Source: Ophiura sarsii (lineage: Eukaryota; Echinodermata; Ophiuroidea; Amphilepidida; Ophiuridae). From it: DNA of 64,000 nucleotides. Positions 32,707-45,894 of this stretch are shown piece by piece (the stretch's first letter is position 1; each line of letters begins with the position of its first letter). The stretch spans positions 100,685,606-100,749,605 of the forward strand of contig CM069441.1 in assembly GCA_035610835.1 (NCBI GenBank), read 5' to 3'. The position numbers and the translations under genes are program-made. A model generated the notes under the pieces. That model saw only the letters and a list, made by a program, of their open reading frames with translations. It was not told the origin of the DNA and ran no database searches.

Positions 32707-32790
32707 GCATGCATCAATTGCATGGTAGAATAAAATGCATCACATAGTTGCAATGGCATACTTTTTTTCTACCGTGTAATTGATGCATGC
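32707..32790. repeat. 84-bp hairpin
   Basis: Arms of about 24 bp, GCATGCATCAATTGCATGG and the complement of ACCGTGTAATTGATGCATGC, enclose a loop of about 36 bp with two or three stem mismatches. It is the size of a small MITE or a microRNA-like precursor. I favour a MITE. Confidence 0.6.
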
Positions 32791-32814
32791 TTGGAATCTA
32801 AAGTACACTACATC

Positions 32815-33072
32815 TACAATCATGGAAAATAATAGTTGGCACACTTGACGCAACTTAATACAACTATCCCTGTGCTCGCAATAGAGATCAGACTTGGGAC
32901 ATAGCAAAAGTCTCCCCTTTCTTATATCCTTCCCCACCCCCCATCAATCAATGTTGGGGGAACTGCCAAGGTTTCTGATAATATGACTCGGATCAACATT
33001 GCCTCCGGGGAGAGGGGCAGGTTTTTACCGTAATTAGGACAGAGTGTGCCAACCTTTTTTTCCTTGATTGTA
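32815..33072. mobile_element. Divergent copy of the 272-bp TA-flanked MITE
   Basis: Begins TACAATCATGGAAAATAAT and ends CCTTGATTGTA. It shares the CCCCACCCCCCATC.ATCAA motif and the GATCAACATTG centre with the copies at 47877 and 50648, but with many differences, so it is an older insertion. Confidence 0.7.
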
Positions 33073-33290
33073 GCTTATTGCACAACTACATACAATTCAA
33101 ATTGAATGATTTCAACATAGAATACATACTTAAAAACCTTTTAACGGTTTCTTGCAATTTGGTTTAATACAAAACATTCCAAATGCAACACACAACCCAT
33201 GAATATATGCATCTGTGATATATGGCACAAACTAACAGCATTGTGCAATCTTGTAAACAAAGGTTAAAAGGTCATTGGGTTCTTGACTAT

Positions 33291-33855
33291 AGGGCCTGTC
33301 ACACCATGGCGTATCGCCTGATTGATGCCAACGTAGGCGAAAATACGTTGGTGTACGTTGGTGTACGTCGATATATGTTAGGGGTAAGTTGGGGATATGT
33401 TGTTTATGTTAAGAGCACGCTGTGATACGCTGTGAACATTTGGAACACGTCGAGCCCGCGAACAATTATTGAGCATGTTTAAAATTTCTCAGCGTATTCA
33501 ATGTGTGCTTAATACGTTCTGCATAAGTTCCCGGTACGTTCGTGGTACGTTAAACATACACTGACATACGTTAGAGGTACGTTACTCGTAAATTGGTATA
33601 CGTTAATGTACGTCGGCTGAAAATAGCTATCTAGCACTGATAATATTGCAATTCGTTGGGAAGTTGGACGTTCTTGGACTCTGACAATTTCCGAGCTATT
33701 TTGTGTATACGTCGGCATACGTTCAGGCGATATGCCATGGTGTGACAGGCCCATATGCAATTCGTTGGGAAGTTGCCTGGACTCTGTCAATTTTCAAGCT
33801 ATTTTTTGTATACGTTGGCATACGTTCAGGCCATACGCCATGGTGTGACAGGGCC
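33291..33855. mobile_element. Second ACGTA-rich foldback element
   Basis: Left end GGGCCTGTCACACCATGG at 33292, right end CCATGGTGTGACAGGGCC ending at 33855, interior rich in ACGTTGG and ACGTTA words as in 21555-23335. The right-hand roughly 100 bp is present twice (ends at about 33750 and 33855), a partial tandem duplication. Confidence 0.7.
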
Positions 33856-33859
33856 TTAA

Positions 33860-36800
33860 TATGTAACATTGGGTCCCCACATCCCTCTATTATGGCTGCC
33901 ATCTCTAAAAATGGTTGAGTGAATCGAGCACCCTCAATAAAGTGAACATTATGGTACGGATTCAGTATAACTTATGTGTTGGTTTTAATCTTTATTACCA
34001 CAATTGAGATTATTGTATCAGAAGAAGGCTCACATTTATTTATTAGGCCTTCATAATGTCAGACTAGAGAAATGGGTTTTTTTTAATGCTCAGTTAAAAG
34101 TATTTAATTACCTCAAAATGTGGTTAATCACCAGAGAAGTTGTTGAACTTATCTAAGTGAACTTCTATCAATAAGCTCTATCAATAAGCTCAAATAATAG
34201 AATATAACAGAATTTATGATGAGCCTTCATATAGAATAGTAAACAGAGTACAACACTTTGTGCGAAACCAGGTCACCGGGGGGGGGGGGGGGCATTCTCA
34301 AAACAGGGGCTTACCGAACCGACACATCCTAAATCGGTGTATTTGGGGGCAACTCGGCGCTAGAGTTTGGATTGTATAGCTTGTGGAACGACTTATCAGT
34401 GAAATGAGATGCTTTATGAGCGGCGACAGGTCGTGAAAAGGGGGTCTTTGTTTGTCCCCGCACATACCGTATGGCCAATATACGTGAGTACCCGGGCAGG
34501 TCACCAACCTTTAACAGTTGAAATTAGCCTTTATTGCATTGCCCTTGTTCTGATCTGATTTTGAAATCAAAAGGCAATTATCAAAATTAGTATTAACGAT
34601 GGAAGGCAATATGTCCCTTTGATTTGCCATTAGGAAAACTTATTGTATATCGAATACAGGGTTTTCAAACTTTTCTGATGAGAACCTTTAACTATACTAC
34701 TCACTATATTTGAGCTCACAGAGAGGGACACTTGTGCCTACATTACCATTTTTGCATATATAAAGAAATATGGCGACTAAAATATTTACCATATGAATCC
34801 AGAGCTTAAAAGACTGCATCTTTTTTCTTCATGCCCCCTAAAACAAATTCTTGCCCCTTTTGGCCCACCCAAAATTATGATGCTGGCACAGCCACTGATC
34901 CTCAGCATGGATGACTGTGTCTTAGTCCACTCGGTCAGGGGTCATGCAGATTTTAGATGGAATAACCTAATGTTTGAAGAACTAAATCTTAATTTCATCC
35001 TCAAATTATATAAGGCAAAATGTTTTGTTGTCCTCAACAACTGTCTCATAGTAGGTGTGGAAAGATGGAAGGTTTTCATTCTTTGTCTTTTCTTTGTTTT
35101 TACATGATTGTCCCTTATCACTCACCGGGGAATAATTAATCCCGATACCTATGAATACGGAACCAACTCATATTTTACTACATTTCCACTGGATAAAATG
35201 TTATAATATTCAGAAGTGTGCAAAATCCCAGAATATTTCTTTTTTAACCCACAATTCTTTGGAATAACATAATATTTAAAAAAAACACCACAATTCTGGA
35301 ATACAGAGAGTTATAGTAGTTTTTCTTTTATACAATAAATGAGGGAAATTCTTTTGTTGTCCAATTTTGAAAATTAGGAGTGGGTATGGTAGAGTCTGGA
35401 GGACAACCAAACAGCTTGTTCTGCCTTACCAGTGACAGTTAAGAATACTGTCACTGGCCTAACTGAGGTACAGAATGAATGGATTCGGAATTCAACGCAG
35501 TTGGCCTACACAGTTGTGATACACATCCATGATGTCACAGGGAGTGAAACAGGCTATTTCTTACCTATAGAATTATTTGCAGTATAAAATTCTACAAATT
35601 AATATCACATGTATAAAGTGATCACAAATATTATAGTCATGTCACATATCAAAGGTACAAAATTAATATCTGATCTTCTATGAAGTGTGTATATTTGTGT
35701 AAGTTTGTTTTAGTACAGCTAAACCATGGCTAAACTATGCAGAGCTCTCTCTATGGGTGAAAAGGTCGCAACATTTTCAAGTTTTGGTTTTGATTGAGTC
35801 ATTTTATTGTTCAAAATCTTCTTGAAAGTAAGTTTAGTTGGTCACAGCAAGGCAGAAAGATTGGGGGAGGGCGGGGGCAGTGTCTTCACATCTTAACATC
35901 CTTACATTTGCATATTCAAAATATATATGGGATCCCCCTCCAACTAAGTACACAAAACTTTCCCTTCTATGTTATGCTAGGGCTACTCAGAAATCTTCTT
36001 TGACCAACTAACAACACAAATACTGATCACTTTTATGCAACAACAAAAAAACCACTCACACTGTTCTACGGGCAAACGGACCTCGTAGATAGGGTTGGTC
36101 TGTCGTGCGATTTTTGTGTTTTGTTTTTTAAATGTCAGGACATTTTGGTGCATTTTTAAGAATTTTCTAAATGTTCAAAAAAATTCACAATTTGTCAAAC
36201 ATTTTCCCAAAATGCAAATTGGGCCCATGGAACAGGGTGGTGGGTTTTTCCCGTCAACTGAATTTATATTTCTTGCAAGGTATACTAATTCTATATATAA
36301 AAGCCAATTGTTAAATTGAGCTTTTACATTTATTCCCTCATATTTGGTCAAACTAATGGTCATTAAACAAGAGTGTTTCTAGAGTATATCTCTTCAGCAG
36401 ACTGGTTAGAAGGCAATACATTGAAAAGAGTTGACACATACACAGTGTTTTACAAAATCATTGCTATTTTGTGTTATATTTCTTTCTTTCTTTTTACAAT
36501 TACAAATTGCTGATACAAATTAGTACATCTTTATTTGTACGTACGCACATTTTTATCATAATTCACTTTTCTCCCTTTTATAATTAAACTGTTTTAATGA
36601 TAGTCTTATATTATAAATGTCATTTAGAGATTCAGGATATTTAAGACTTCAAACGATAAAATAGGTCTTTGATCGATGGTAATTTATTTCAAAAGAAATA
36701 TATGACTTCCTTTCCCCTGTCAAAAAGTAAGAGTATATTTTCCGGGGTGGTTAACTAAATGTATGCAAACATTTATTGCTTGGTTTGTAGTTATTCTTAT

Positions 36801-37009
36801 CTGCTTCACCCAATTGTTAAAGACCCCTACTTCATCACACCTTTTTCACATAATACATACAAGTACGTAAAATGTAAACCCAATATGATTCTGTTCAATA
36901 CTATTATATAGTAGATTCATAAGCTTTGGACGCTGTACCATTCCAGTAAAAACGTAATTTTTTCCATTTGAGGATGAGGTTGACACACATGGTTCTATGC
37001 TTAGCTGCC
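33860..37009. other. Long stretch without a supported gene
   Basis: Mostly AT-rich, with a G run at about 34279-34292, a short hairpin at 35429-35457 (CCAGTGACAG/CTGTCACTGG) and a duplicated CTATCAATAAGCTC near 34167. Open frames up to about 100 aa (for example 34793-35107) show no recognisable domain. I see nothing else. Confidence 0.4.
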
Positions 37010-37256
37010 TTAACACTTTCCACGTGGCTATTAGTTTTACCATATACAAAACAGAATTTTCAGAAACTTTCCCCAACTTTCAAGGTCTATCTCGAGGATT
37101 ACTGAGCCAATACTAGGTATTATTGTACTTATTTCGATGCATTTCTCATGCTGATTCCAAATATGATAATGAAATTCAATAATGTTGACATTTTTTAAAC
37201 ATTTTGTGACATTTTGGAATGTAGTCTGCAGACGCCTGCCGCATGGAAAGTGTTAA
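37010..37256. mobile_element. TTAA-type MITE family 1, copy 1
   Basis: Ends TTAACACTTTCCACGTGGC and the complement of GCCGCATGGAAAGTGTTAA. The interior includes a GTCTGCAGAC palindrome near the right end. About 247 bp. It is the first of eight related copies that lie between 37 and 63.7 kb. Confidence 0.88.
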
Positions 37257-37467
37257 ATCACACCATAGGTATTTCATATCCAGAATAATGGTAAGGATCT
37301 CTATGCCATCATCCAAATTGATTTCCTTTCTAAATGGATCCTCATTTTTACGGTAAGTATTTGATCATCATTTCTTCAAAGGAATTTATATATTGGAGGA
37401 AATGATGATTAATGCGTCTCTTGTAAAGATAGTACATTTGAATAGGGAGCAAATTTACCTGGCTGAT

Positions 37468-37714
37468 TTAATATTTTCTATGCGGCAGGTGTCTGCAGAC
37501 GACATTCCAAAATGTCATAAAACGTTTCAAAAATGTCAAAACTATTAAAAGTCATTACCATATTTAGAATCAGCATGAGGAATGCATTAAAATTAGTACA
37601 AACATGCCTAGTATCGGTTCAGTAATCTTTGAGATATACCTTGAAAGTTGAGAGAGGGTTCTGAAAAATATGTTTTGTATATGGTAGAACTAATAGCCAC
37701 CTGGAAAGTGTTAA
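37468..37714. mobile_element. MITE family 1, copy 2 (reverse orientation)
   Basis: Same family, opposite orientation to copy 1 and only about 210 bp away. The left end has drifted to TTAATATTTTCTATGCGG; the right end GTGTTAA is intact. Confidence 0.82.
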
Positions 37715-38356
37715 AATTCATGAAAGGACTAAACAAACTTTTAAGGATGAGTTGCTTAAAGCTTTGAAATTCATGACGTAACAGCGACACCAAATGTATA
37801 TTCAAAAGAGCCGCAATCATCATGATTGGTACATTGTGGTTCTGATGTTAAATGGAACAAGTCCAAATCTGAAACCGATCAGGCAATGTTTATGAATCAA
37901 CAACTGTAAAAGTGATCATTTTTTGCGCAATTAATTATTTGCTCTTTGTAGATTTTCAATTGTTTTGTGAGTTTTTTAAATTCCCAATTTGTAGCTTCAT
38001 CACAAAGACTTAGTTATATTCAAAAGAAATATATTCACATTTTATTCTTGCAGCAGCTAGTTTGAGTGCAAAAAACATTAAAATAAATGCATCACGAAAA
38101 ATGTCCACTTTTACATTATAGCATCGATGAAATGCCCCTGACTTGGCACGTATAAAAGCATGATATACTTTCTTAACTTACTCGATCTTTAATAGTTGTT
38201 GATTAGATTCAATCTTAAGGACTGATAATTCATTTATTAACACTTTTTAAACTATTTTACTCATGGCCAACCAATCTAGTGCTAATCCTATTGCACTGCC
38301 AAATGTCATGCATATGGGTGGCATGAGATTTCTACATTTTTAAAATGAATATTTTT
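37715..38356. other. AT-rich, no gene seen
   Basis: No coding or RNA feature that I can support. Confidence 0.4.
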
Positions 38357-38700
38357 TTCTTCCTAATTGTAGTTGGTAAACAATATACTTTTTTTAAGTA
38401 GACGTAGACTTTTTTCTTCCTAACTGTAGTTGGTAAACAATAAAAACAATTAAAACAATTATATTTTCTCAATTCATTAGCAAAAATTTGTCCCTTAAAT
38501 TCAATTGCTAAAAGATTATCATTCACGCCCGCTTGATTTTTTTTTAAAAATCAAACCATTTAATTGAATATTCAGTCAAAAAAGACACCTCTCCACTAGT
38601 AGTCAACAAAAGATTGAAAAATCAATCAGTTTGATTGAATATTCAATCAGTTTGATTGAATATTCCATCTGTTTGATTAAATATTCAATCTTCTTATTTG
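38357..38700. repeat. Short tandem duplications
   Basis: A unit of about 60 bp with TTCTTCCTAA.TGTAGTTGG occurs twice (about 38357-38443). A 21-bp unit, ATCAGTTTGATTGAATATTC-like, occurs about three to four times (about 38622-38693). Confidence 0.75.
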
Positions 38701-38950
38701 AAAGAGTTACTGAAATAGTTGTTGCAGTCTTCATTGGGTGAGCTATTTTTTAATATACTAATACAAGAATACAATATACTAATTTAGGAATTTGTGCATA
38801 TTCAATATGCTTCATATCTCTATGCCGTATAAAATTTGACAATTATCTATCTGCACCCAACAACTTTCTCCCCTCTCCAACTGCCAAATCTCTCACTGTC
38901 CTTATTTAAGCCCACTTTCATCACTATACATTTTTACATCACAAATTACA

Positions 38951-39231
38951 CCAAATTGCACACAAGCGATTCCGGCCCTCTTTTGTGCTCCTGGACCAGA
39001 TTTACGGTAAAACTGTTGACACCATAGAATGGATATACACCAATATTGTTAAATTAAAGAAATCCAAGGGTTGTGGATGGGGAGGCTTGAAATACAAGTT
39101 TTAACCCATATTGGATAGCCTACTGGCTTAAACAAGAAACGGAATAAGCTAAATATATATTGCGATTTTCCCGTATACCTGATCCAGGAGCATGAAAGCG
39201 GGCCAGAATCTCTTGAATGCACACCAAATTC
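38951..39231. repeat. Foldback repeat
   Basis: CCAAATTGCACACAAG and GGCCC..TGTGCTCCTGGACCAG on the left are matched in inverted order on the right (CTGATCCAGGAGCATG, then GGGCCAGAATC and GCACACCAAATT). Arms of about 60 bp, roughly 80% alike by eye. The two small open frames with SGPL.CSW are the arms read in opposite directions. Confidence 0.65.
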
Positions 39232-39853
39232 ATGACACAAAAACACTGCTTACTCTGCTGAATTTTGCATACAAAATTGAAAGAATAGTGATATTTGGAA
39301 TCAAAATAGACCTGTGTGCATGGCTTTCTTTACAAATGTCCATAAAAAGTCAAGTTTTATACAATTAAGACGATTCAGCCAGTACAAACTTTATTTTCAA
39401 CAAACTGTTTCAAAATATTGATACATATTTGATTATTTTTCCTTCCTGGCCTGCAGGGGGAACTATTGGAAAATGTGGAATGTCCCTTTAAAGGGGTCCG
39501 ATTCCCCATGAATTAAAATCAGAAGATGTAAAATCCATATACATATTAGTGTATTTTATGATAGACTTTTTTTCAAAATACGACTTTTTCACATTACAAT
39601 TGCAAGATACCCTGAATATAGTTTTTCTATATGTGCGGAGCAGACATTTGTCAAAGGCGACAATATCCCAGCATCAGGTATATTTCCTCCATATGGTAAA
39701 TATTTTTCACTTTTTTCATTCTGATAAAAGCTGTGGACCTGACCTGGGTGTTACGCCACTACATATGTATAGTTTGTTAAATATGCCACTTGCACTTGAT
39801 AATTGTAACCCTGTCCTAATTGGAAGCAGAAAGAAATATACTAGTGTCTCTTA

Positions 39854-40156
39854 GGCTATATTAAAAATATCTTTTGTCTCAAAGCTCTTCAGTTTTTAAA
39901 AACCTAATGCGGAATGCGGTGTTTTTTATTTTATTTTATTTTTATAAATATAAAATATTGAAATCCTTGTAAAAGTGACCTTTTGTATTTAAAATGATGT
40001 GATCAATGAAAATCTGAAAAATCAGTGAAATTTGAGGAGTTTTTGTTTTTGTTTTTGAAAAAAAAAAATTTTTAAGATTTTTTTCTTCTTCTAATGTGCA
40101 TCAATAAACTAACGTGCGCTGGAGCTTTGAGACAAACGTGTTTTTTTAATATAGCC
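39854..40156. mobile_element. MITE with TTA target duplication
   Basis: The left end GGCTATATTAAAAA is matched by TTTTTTAATATAGCC at the right. The TTTGTCTCAAAGCTC block just inside is also inverted (GAGCTTTGAGACAAA). TTA flanks both ends (39851-39853, 40157-40159), which fits a PIF/Harbinger-type target. The interior is AT-rich. Confidence 0.72.
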
Positions 40157-40159
40157 TTA

Positions 40160-42581
40160 TCAGGTGTGCAAGATACAGATACATTCATAAAGCATAAATC
40201 TAGGGCACATGGTTTGTCAGTGGTCAGGACATACTCAATTGTGAAGCGATGAGTCAGATGTCTGGAATATTGATTTTGAGTTATAGGTAAAAAGAAGTGA
40301 ACAATTCTTTTGTTTCACTTTTTTTCTCAGTTGGTAAATTATTTGTAACTTCAAAAAACTAGAAGTTCGATTTTAGTGGGGTTTGGACCATGCTAAAGCA
40401 TTTTCCACCTGCTTGTAAATGATGGACAAATATCAACATTGAAAACTGCTGAGATGTGACTCATTTCGCTCACATCATAATTTAGAAGAAATACAAGTTG
40501 GGGTAGTAGATATATTAAACCAGTCGCTTCTCAATCTCTCATCAGATTAAGATGGTAAAAAAGCAGTGCAACATTTGAATCCCTGACAAAAATTTACTGC
40601 CCTTATTTCAAGGCATTTTCAAAGAAACTAGTATTGATCGATATGTGGAAATACCAATTAATACAAACTCAACCGAGAATGTAAGAAATGAAACATTTTG
40701 AAAATCATATAGTGTTACAAAAGAAATTTAATGATGAATTTTGTAATCGACTTTGTAATGAAACAATACAAAAGTTTCAAATGCATAACACAACAAATCA
40801 AAGGTTTCTGCATGAATGTTATACTAAAAAAATAATACTTCAAAATTCATATTTAATATCAAAAAACACAACCAGTATTGTACAGTCCTACCGTAAGTCT
40901 ATCTATCGTCTAGCCCTATTCAATTACATGCAGTCAACCACATCACGTCGTCACTTCATTACCAGTTACTCGACAATCACACATGCAACAACAACAAAAT
41001 TATCAAAATACAACATCAAAAATTGGTTTGGATAGTCCAAAAACAAAACACTTGATATCAAAATAAGAGGTTTTTTTTTATACATTTAAGATAATTAAAC
41101 TAAAAAATATTTGATTTAAACTGATACTATTGTGTAATCAGTGTTTTATAGTTTAAACAGTTCCAAATTGTCAAGAAATATGCGGTTTTTAACACCCTTC
41201 ACGCAAAAGTAAGCCAAGCATACTTGCGCTATTTTGGCATATGCTCTTCTGTATTAATTTGCTCCTGTATAAACAGGATTAACAATTCGGAACTGACTGA
41301 ACTATATGTCTTTTATACAGGTGCCTTTGTGTTCAAATAAAGAGTTGTTTGTTTATTATCACCAACATCAAAAATACAATCATCAAGAAGAAAAAAAGAA
41401 AAAAGTGTTTCATTATAACAATTATGCAGAAACCTTTATCAAAATAATACTCCATGCTGTATGTTAATTTCTTGCTTAAATAAACATATCATAATACTTT
41501 TCAACAAAGTATAACATTTTCAAATCATTAATTGCCCATGGTTTATAGTATTGATTTTGTGATAAATATTTATATGATTTATAAATTATATAACATATAT
41601 TACATTATCATTATCAATTTTGCCTAACAAAATAAAAATAGGTAGAAAAAATATGGATTATTATTTGATATTACAGATCAATATACAAAATATTTTGTCA
41701 GGCAAAGTCAAAAATCTTTGAAAACAAAACTGGCTGCTTTAAAAGGTAGGTGTTCCAATTGCTGGCCTGATTTTCAATGTGATGTTTTCTATTCTACATG
41801 AAGGGTCATCCTTTAAAAAGTTGTATTCTAAAGTTTTAGTTGCATAACTCCAATAGTTCAATGTGACATGAAATTTGCCCATTGAGTAAGTATATAAACT
41901 GGCTGGGTGGTTAACCACTCTTAGCAGTAATTCACTGCATTTTGGACTATAACTTCTGAATGGACCATATCTTGTGCTAAAGAATTTACAGAACTAATGA
42001 GAAAAATATGGGGTTTCTTCTGATATCAAAATATGTGGATGTGGAAAAATAAAGTGATTGGAGCATCCACCTTTAAATAGATGCAATTAAGTACATACTC
42101 TACTGATGAAGTAGATCACGATTTGAATAAAGTTTGGTGTTCGTAATAGTGAACTGCATGGGATTACAAATTTCAAATAAATAGGTCATTTTCAGAACTA
42201 AATTGTGCTATTTTGAACTGTTGGAGTTACGAACCTCATCTCTAGTCTTCATTCTTTTTAGGACTTTTTTAACATCATACTCTGTCAAATCAGTTTATAT
42301 GTCTGAACAAGGCATACAAATTCCATGTTGGCTGTCGCCTGTATAAACGCAATGTCCAAAAACATGCCCTCTTCTGTTTGAAATAGATCAATGATCCTGC
42401 AGGATACATCCCAGTGACTCAAAATCACTTGATTTATTTTTATCAAAATGTCTGATTTATCGTTTGTAGTTTATTTCGTTCAGGGGATTAAAGAAGCCAT
42501 TGCCAGTTAGGCGGTTGTGGTAGAGTTTGCCAATTACTTATTTTCACCCTACTGAATAAACCATATTCCTTAACCCTATCC
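40160..42581. other. AT-rich, no supported gene
   Basis: A 115-aa plus-strand frame at 40688-41035 (start KHFENHIVLQ, end KNWFG) is the longest here. I do not recognise it, and its composition is simply that of AT-rich DNA. No splice-site pattern or RNA gene is supported. Confidence 0.4.
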
Positions 42582-42830
42582 TTAACACTTTCCATGCGGC
42601 TATTGGTTTTAACCTATACAAAACAGATTTGTCAGAAACCTTTCCCAACTTTCAAGGTCAATCTCAAAGATTACAGAACCAATACTAGGCATGTTTGTAC
42701 TTATTTCAATGCATTTCTCATGATGATTCCAAATATGGCAATGAAATTCAATACTTTTGCCATTTTTGAAACATCTTGTGAAGTTTTGGAATGTCGTCTG
42801 CACTGACACCTGCCGCCTGGAAAGTGTTAA
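42582..42830. mobile_element. MITE family 1, copy 3
   Basis: Starts TTAACACTTTCCATGCGGC, ends GCCTGGAAAGTGTTAA. Same orientation as copy 1, near full length. It lies in CCCTAACCCTA-like sequence on both sides. Confidence 0.86.
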
Positions 42831-43680
42831 CCCTAACTCTAGCACTAATCCTTACCCTAAACCTAAATTGCGCGGTGTGAGAAGTACACCGTGGCAAAAA
42901 TCTGCAAACTCAATACCACCGAAGCCAGTTTGTGTTCACCAGATTATTATAAGTCCAATACATTGCTTTAATATAGATGTTGTTCCCCCCATACTTAAAG
43001 TGGAACATAATACTAATAACTGAATACAATTGTGAAATTATTACTGGTTCTATACCTGGTGACAAATTCATCAATATTGGTCTTCAAGTAATAAATCGAA
43101 GGCTTAGTGCCACAAGGTCCTATCTGTAAATAGCTGCTACTTACTATATATGGATTTGGTTATATGCTGAGCAATTGGTATTATCTAAATGTTTCTCAGA
43201 GCAGCTATTGCAGATATAGTCTTTTGTTCAGATATCTAGTGATGTGAAAAAAGCACGATCTGTAATAGCTGCCATATGTTATATGTCGGATGCGTGGTAT
43301 GTTGTGAACCCTTGTGAAAATGCAACCTTACATACAGCAGCTATTATAAATCAAGTCTTGTGGCTCCCCAAACATCAATTAGCAAACTTACACTCTTGTT
43401 TCAGGTCCCAACACATGTTTCAGGGCCCAACACACTTCAGGAATGCATACTATATATGATAGACTCACTTTTGCTGTCCATTATTCATTCACACATTATC
43501 CAGAAGCAAAATATAACAACAGGCACTGACATTTACTCACGACCCCTTTCTTGCATTCATGGGAATTTCAAGTGTTAACCCAAAAAATGATATAAAATTG
43601 AAAACAGTGTTTCTAGAAATTAAGCCACATTTGTGCATTCCATCGATTCTGTGCATGCTCCTCGCATTGCCTATACAAGT
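42831..43680. other. No gene seen
   Basis: A stretch downstream of the gene that ends at 43896. No coding feature is supported. Confidence 0.4.
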
Positions 43681-43686
43681 ATATAT

Positions 43687-43697
43687 TTTATTTTATT
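43687..43697 (-). promoter_or_regulatory. Overlapping AATAAA polyadenylation signals
   Basis: TTTATTTTATT on the plus strand gives two overlapping AATAAA hexamers on the minus strand, about 200 bp beyond the stop codon of the exon at 43896-45016. A plausible 3' end for that gene. Confidence 0.55.
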
Positions 43698-43895
43698 TCA
43701 TATAAAAATTGAAATAAAAAAGCAAACAATTATATCCACATAGGTACATAAGTTTTGTATGGTATTACATACATAACACCACAATTTGCCATATATTTTG
43801 CTTTATCAATCAAACACTTATTGGTACAAAAGTATTTTTGCGACACAACCGGAAACAGAAATACATTTTTGTTGTCGTACACCAAGGGATTTAGC

Positions 43896-45016
43896 CTATA
43901 CCTCTAAATTCCCTGTGAGCTCTTCTATATGAAGTTCTGGATACGTAGCAGTGTCTGGAGTTGGCGATGGTGCATCCTCAAACTGTGTTGGACTCACTCT
44001 ATCACCAGTCCTGGGAGACGCTTTTGATTCCCAGTACACCTCACTTTCACGCTGTTTCATTGGTTCCATTCGGACTAAAAATGGACTATCACCGCCCCTT
44101 TTCGGACTTGGGGTGGGAGTTGTTCTATCTCTAGTCCTGCTTGAGTCTTGGGCAAGTCCCTTGTTCGAGTCCCAATAGACCTCACTTTCTAGGGGCTTCA
44201 ATGGCTCTACCCTCACTACTAGAGGTTTATCACTGTCCCCTCTCTGAGGGGATTTTAAAGTACTTCTGTCACTTCCCCCGCCTCCGAGCAATCCCGATAC
44301 AGGAGAGGGATTCCGCGATCTCCGTCTAGTTTTTTTGCGTTTCTGTGGTGAGGTCGCTTTGTCATCGCTGTCACTTGAACAGCGTGACGGCGACGGGCTG
44401 ACAGAGTGAGAACCTGATGAGCTACAGTTTCTTGACCCCCCTGATGCTCTTCGTCTGTGCTTCTTTAAACCTTTTGTTGGACTAGGATGTTTATGTCTTG
44501 AATCAACGACAGATCGTCGAGACTCATCCGCCGAAACCTCCGAATTGGCCGCAGCTAATCGTTTAAGCTCCTCTGATGAATCACTACTGTATGGACGCCA
44601 GGCAACTAATGGAATCTCCTCCCTTCGTGACGAGGGCGCTGCTTTGTCTTTATCCTCATCATTCGGTTCTTGTATTTGAATCAACGGATTCTGCGGCGTA
44701 CATAAACTAGGTACACTCAGCTGCAGCTCTGCCTCAACACATATATCAGGCACAATAGGTTTTGTACTCCTCTCCTTTACTGAATTATTCAACTGTGGTC
44801 TGAGGCCATTTCCAAGGCCACCACTACCACCCTCATTGGACACTGCTGGAAACATATCCTTAGTATTACCTAACAGTGACGGTGTACCATTACCCACAAT
44901 TCCATCGGTGACATCAGATATTGATTCTTGAGAAGAGGAGGGCAGTTTGATCTGTGGAAGTGGTAGCTGCGGAACTCGAATAGTCTTAAGATTTGATTTG
45001 TGTGTTGATGAGTTAC
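43896..45016 (-). CDS. Terminal exon of a Ser/Arg-rich, disordered protein
   Basis: A strong acceptor (TTTCTTTACAG then GTAACTC) at 45017 opens a frame of about 372 codons to a stop at 43896. The frame is coding-like: far less AT-rich than its surroundings and free of stops. The protein is low-complexity and charged: an SSDSSEELKRL segment, a basic patch (KGLKKHRRRASGGSR, KRKKTRRRSRNPSP), and a motif that occurs twice (PLKPLESEVYWDS and PMKQRESEVYWES). The end, TGNLEV, fits a class II PDZ ligand. It starts in phase 1 and so needs an upstream exon ending with one extra base. I do not recognise the family. With the PPxY exons upstream it may be a cytoplasmic adaptor tail. An initiator ATG in this exon is not needed. 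Confidence 0.8.
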
Positions 45017-45151
45017 CTGTAAAGAAATCAAATGAGTGTATGGATTAGCATTGTTAGGTACAGGTCAGTGACTTGAGATGAATAAAACAAAGAGGTTTTA
45101 TTAAATTGAAGAATTGCATTTGAAAGATACAGTGATGCCAAGTTGTTAAAA

Positions 45152-45497
45152 CAGGCATTCTCAAATGGTGGCGCGCGCCACTTGTGGCGCATCAAGGCAT
45201 CCTAAGTGGCGCAAGAGTGGTTCAAATTTGTTTTAAAAATAAATCATATCATGATATAGCCAGATTTCATAGGCCTATGACGCGACGGTCAGATGTATGA
45301 AGACAGTAATTTTTCGCGCGCTGCACGCATGTGCCCTCAAAAGAGTAATATTAGTTATTATGTTGCCTACATATACGTTAAAATATTTTGTGACGGGAAT
45401 TTTGCCATTGTAAAATCTAAAAAATATGACCAAGTGGAGCTTCAACAAGTTGGTTACTAAAATGTGGCGCATCAGTAAATCTAGTTGAGAAAGCCTG
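45152..45497. mobile_element. hAT-type MITE with perfect 8-bp target duplication
   Basis: Ends CAGGCATTCTCAA and TTGAGAAAGCCTG form a terminal inverted repeat with one or two differences. TGTTAAAA lies on both sides (45144-45151, 45498-45505). GTGGCGCGCGCCACTTG and GTGGCGCATCA lie inside. No intact transposase. Confidence 0.88.
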
Positions 45498-45894
45498 TGT
45501 TAAAACAATCTAAGATATAAAGAAGAAGTCTTAAATTGAAAACGATTTTCTTTAGTATCATGATGACGAATCCATTGAGAAAATCTTTTCCAGAAGTAAA
45601 GACCCATAGGCTTAGGCTCAGAGGCAGGGGGACATACCTAAATTTAGTTTTATAATGTTAAAAACATGTAGACAAAATATGTTCTTAAAGTTCCTGACGC
45701 CATCTTGTGTGACAAATTGAGCTTTAATATTCAAGCTTAAATTGATGAATTTAAAACTAAATTCACATGGAGCGCAAAAATGGGTAATGTTTATAACACT
45801 GAATGCATTTCACCCAAAAATCTACTCCTGTCTTGTTCCTCTGAATTTGTGACACCATATATGATTAAATGATCTGGAAAAAGTGTACTTTAGG

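Noticed and set aside
40688..41035. A 115-aa plus-strand protein
   Set aside because: No recognisable domain, and the composition follows AT-rich DNA.
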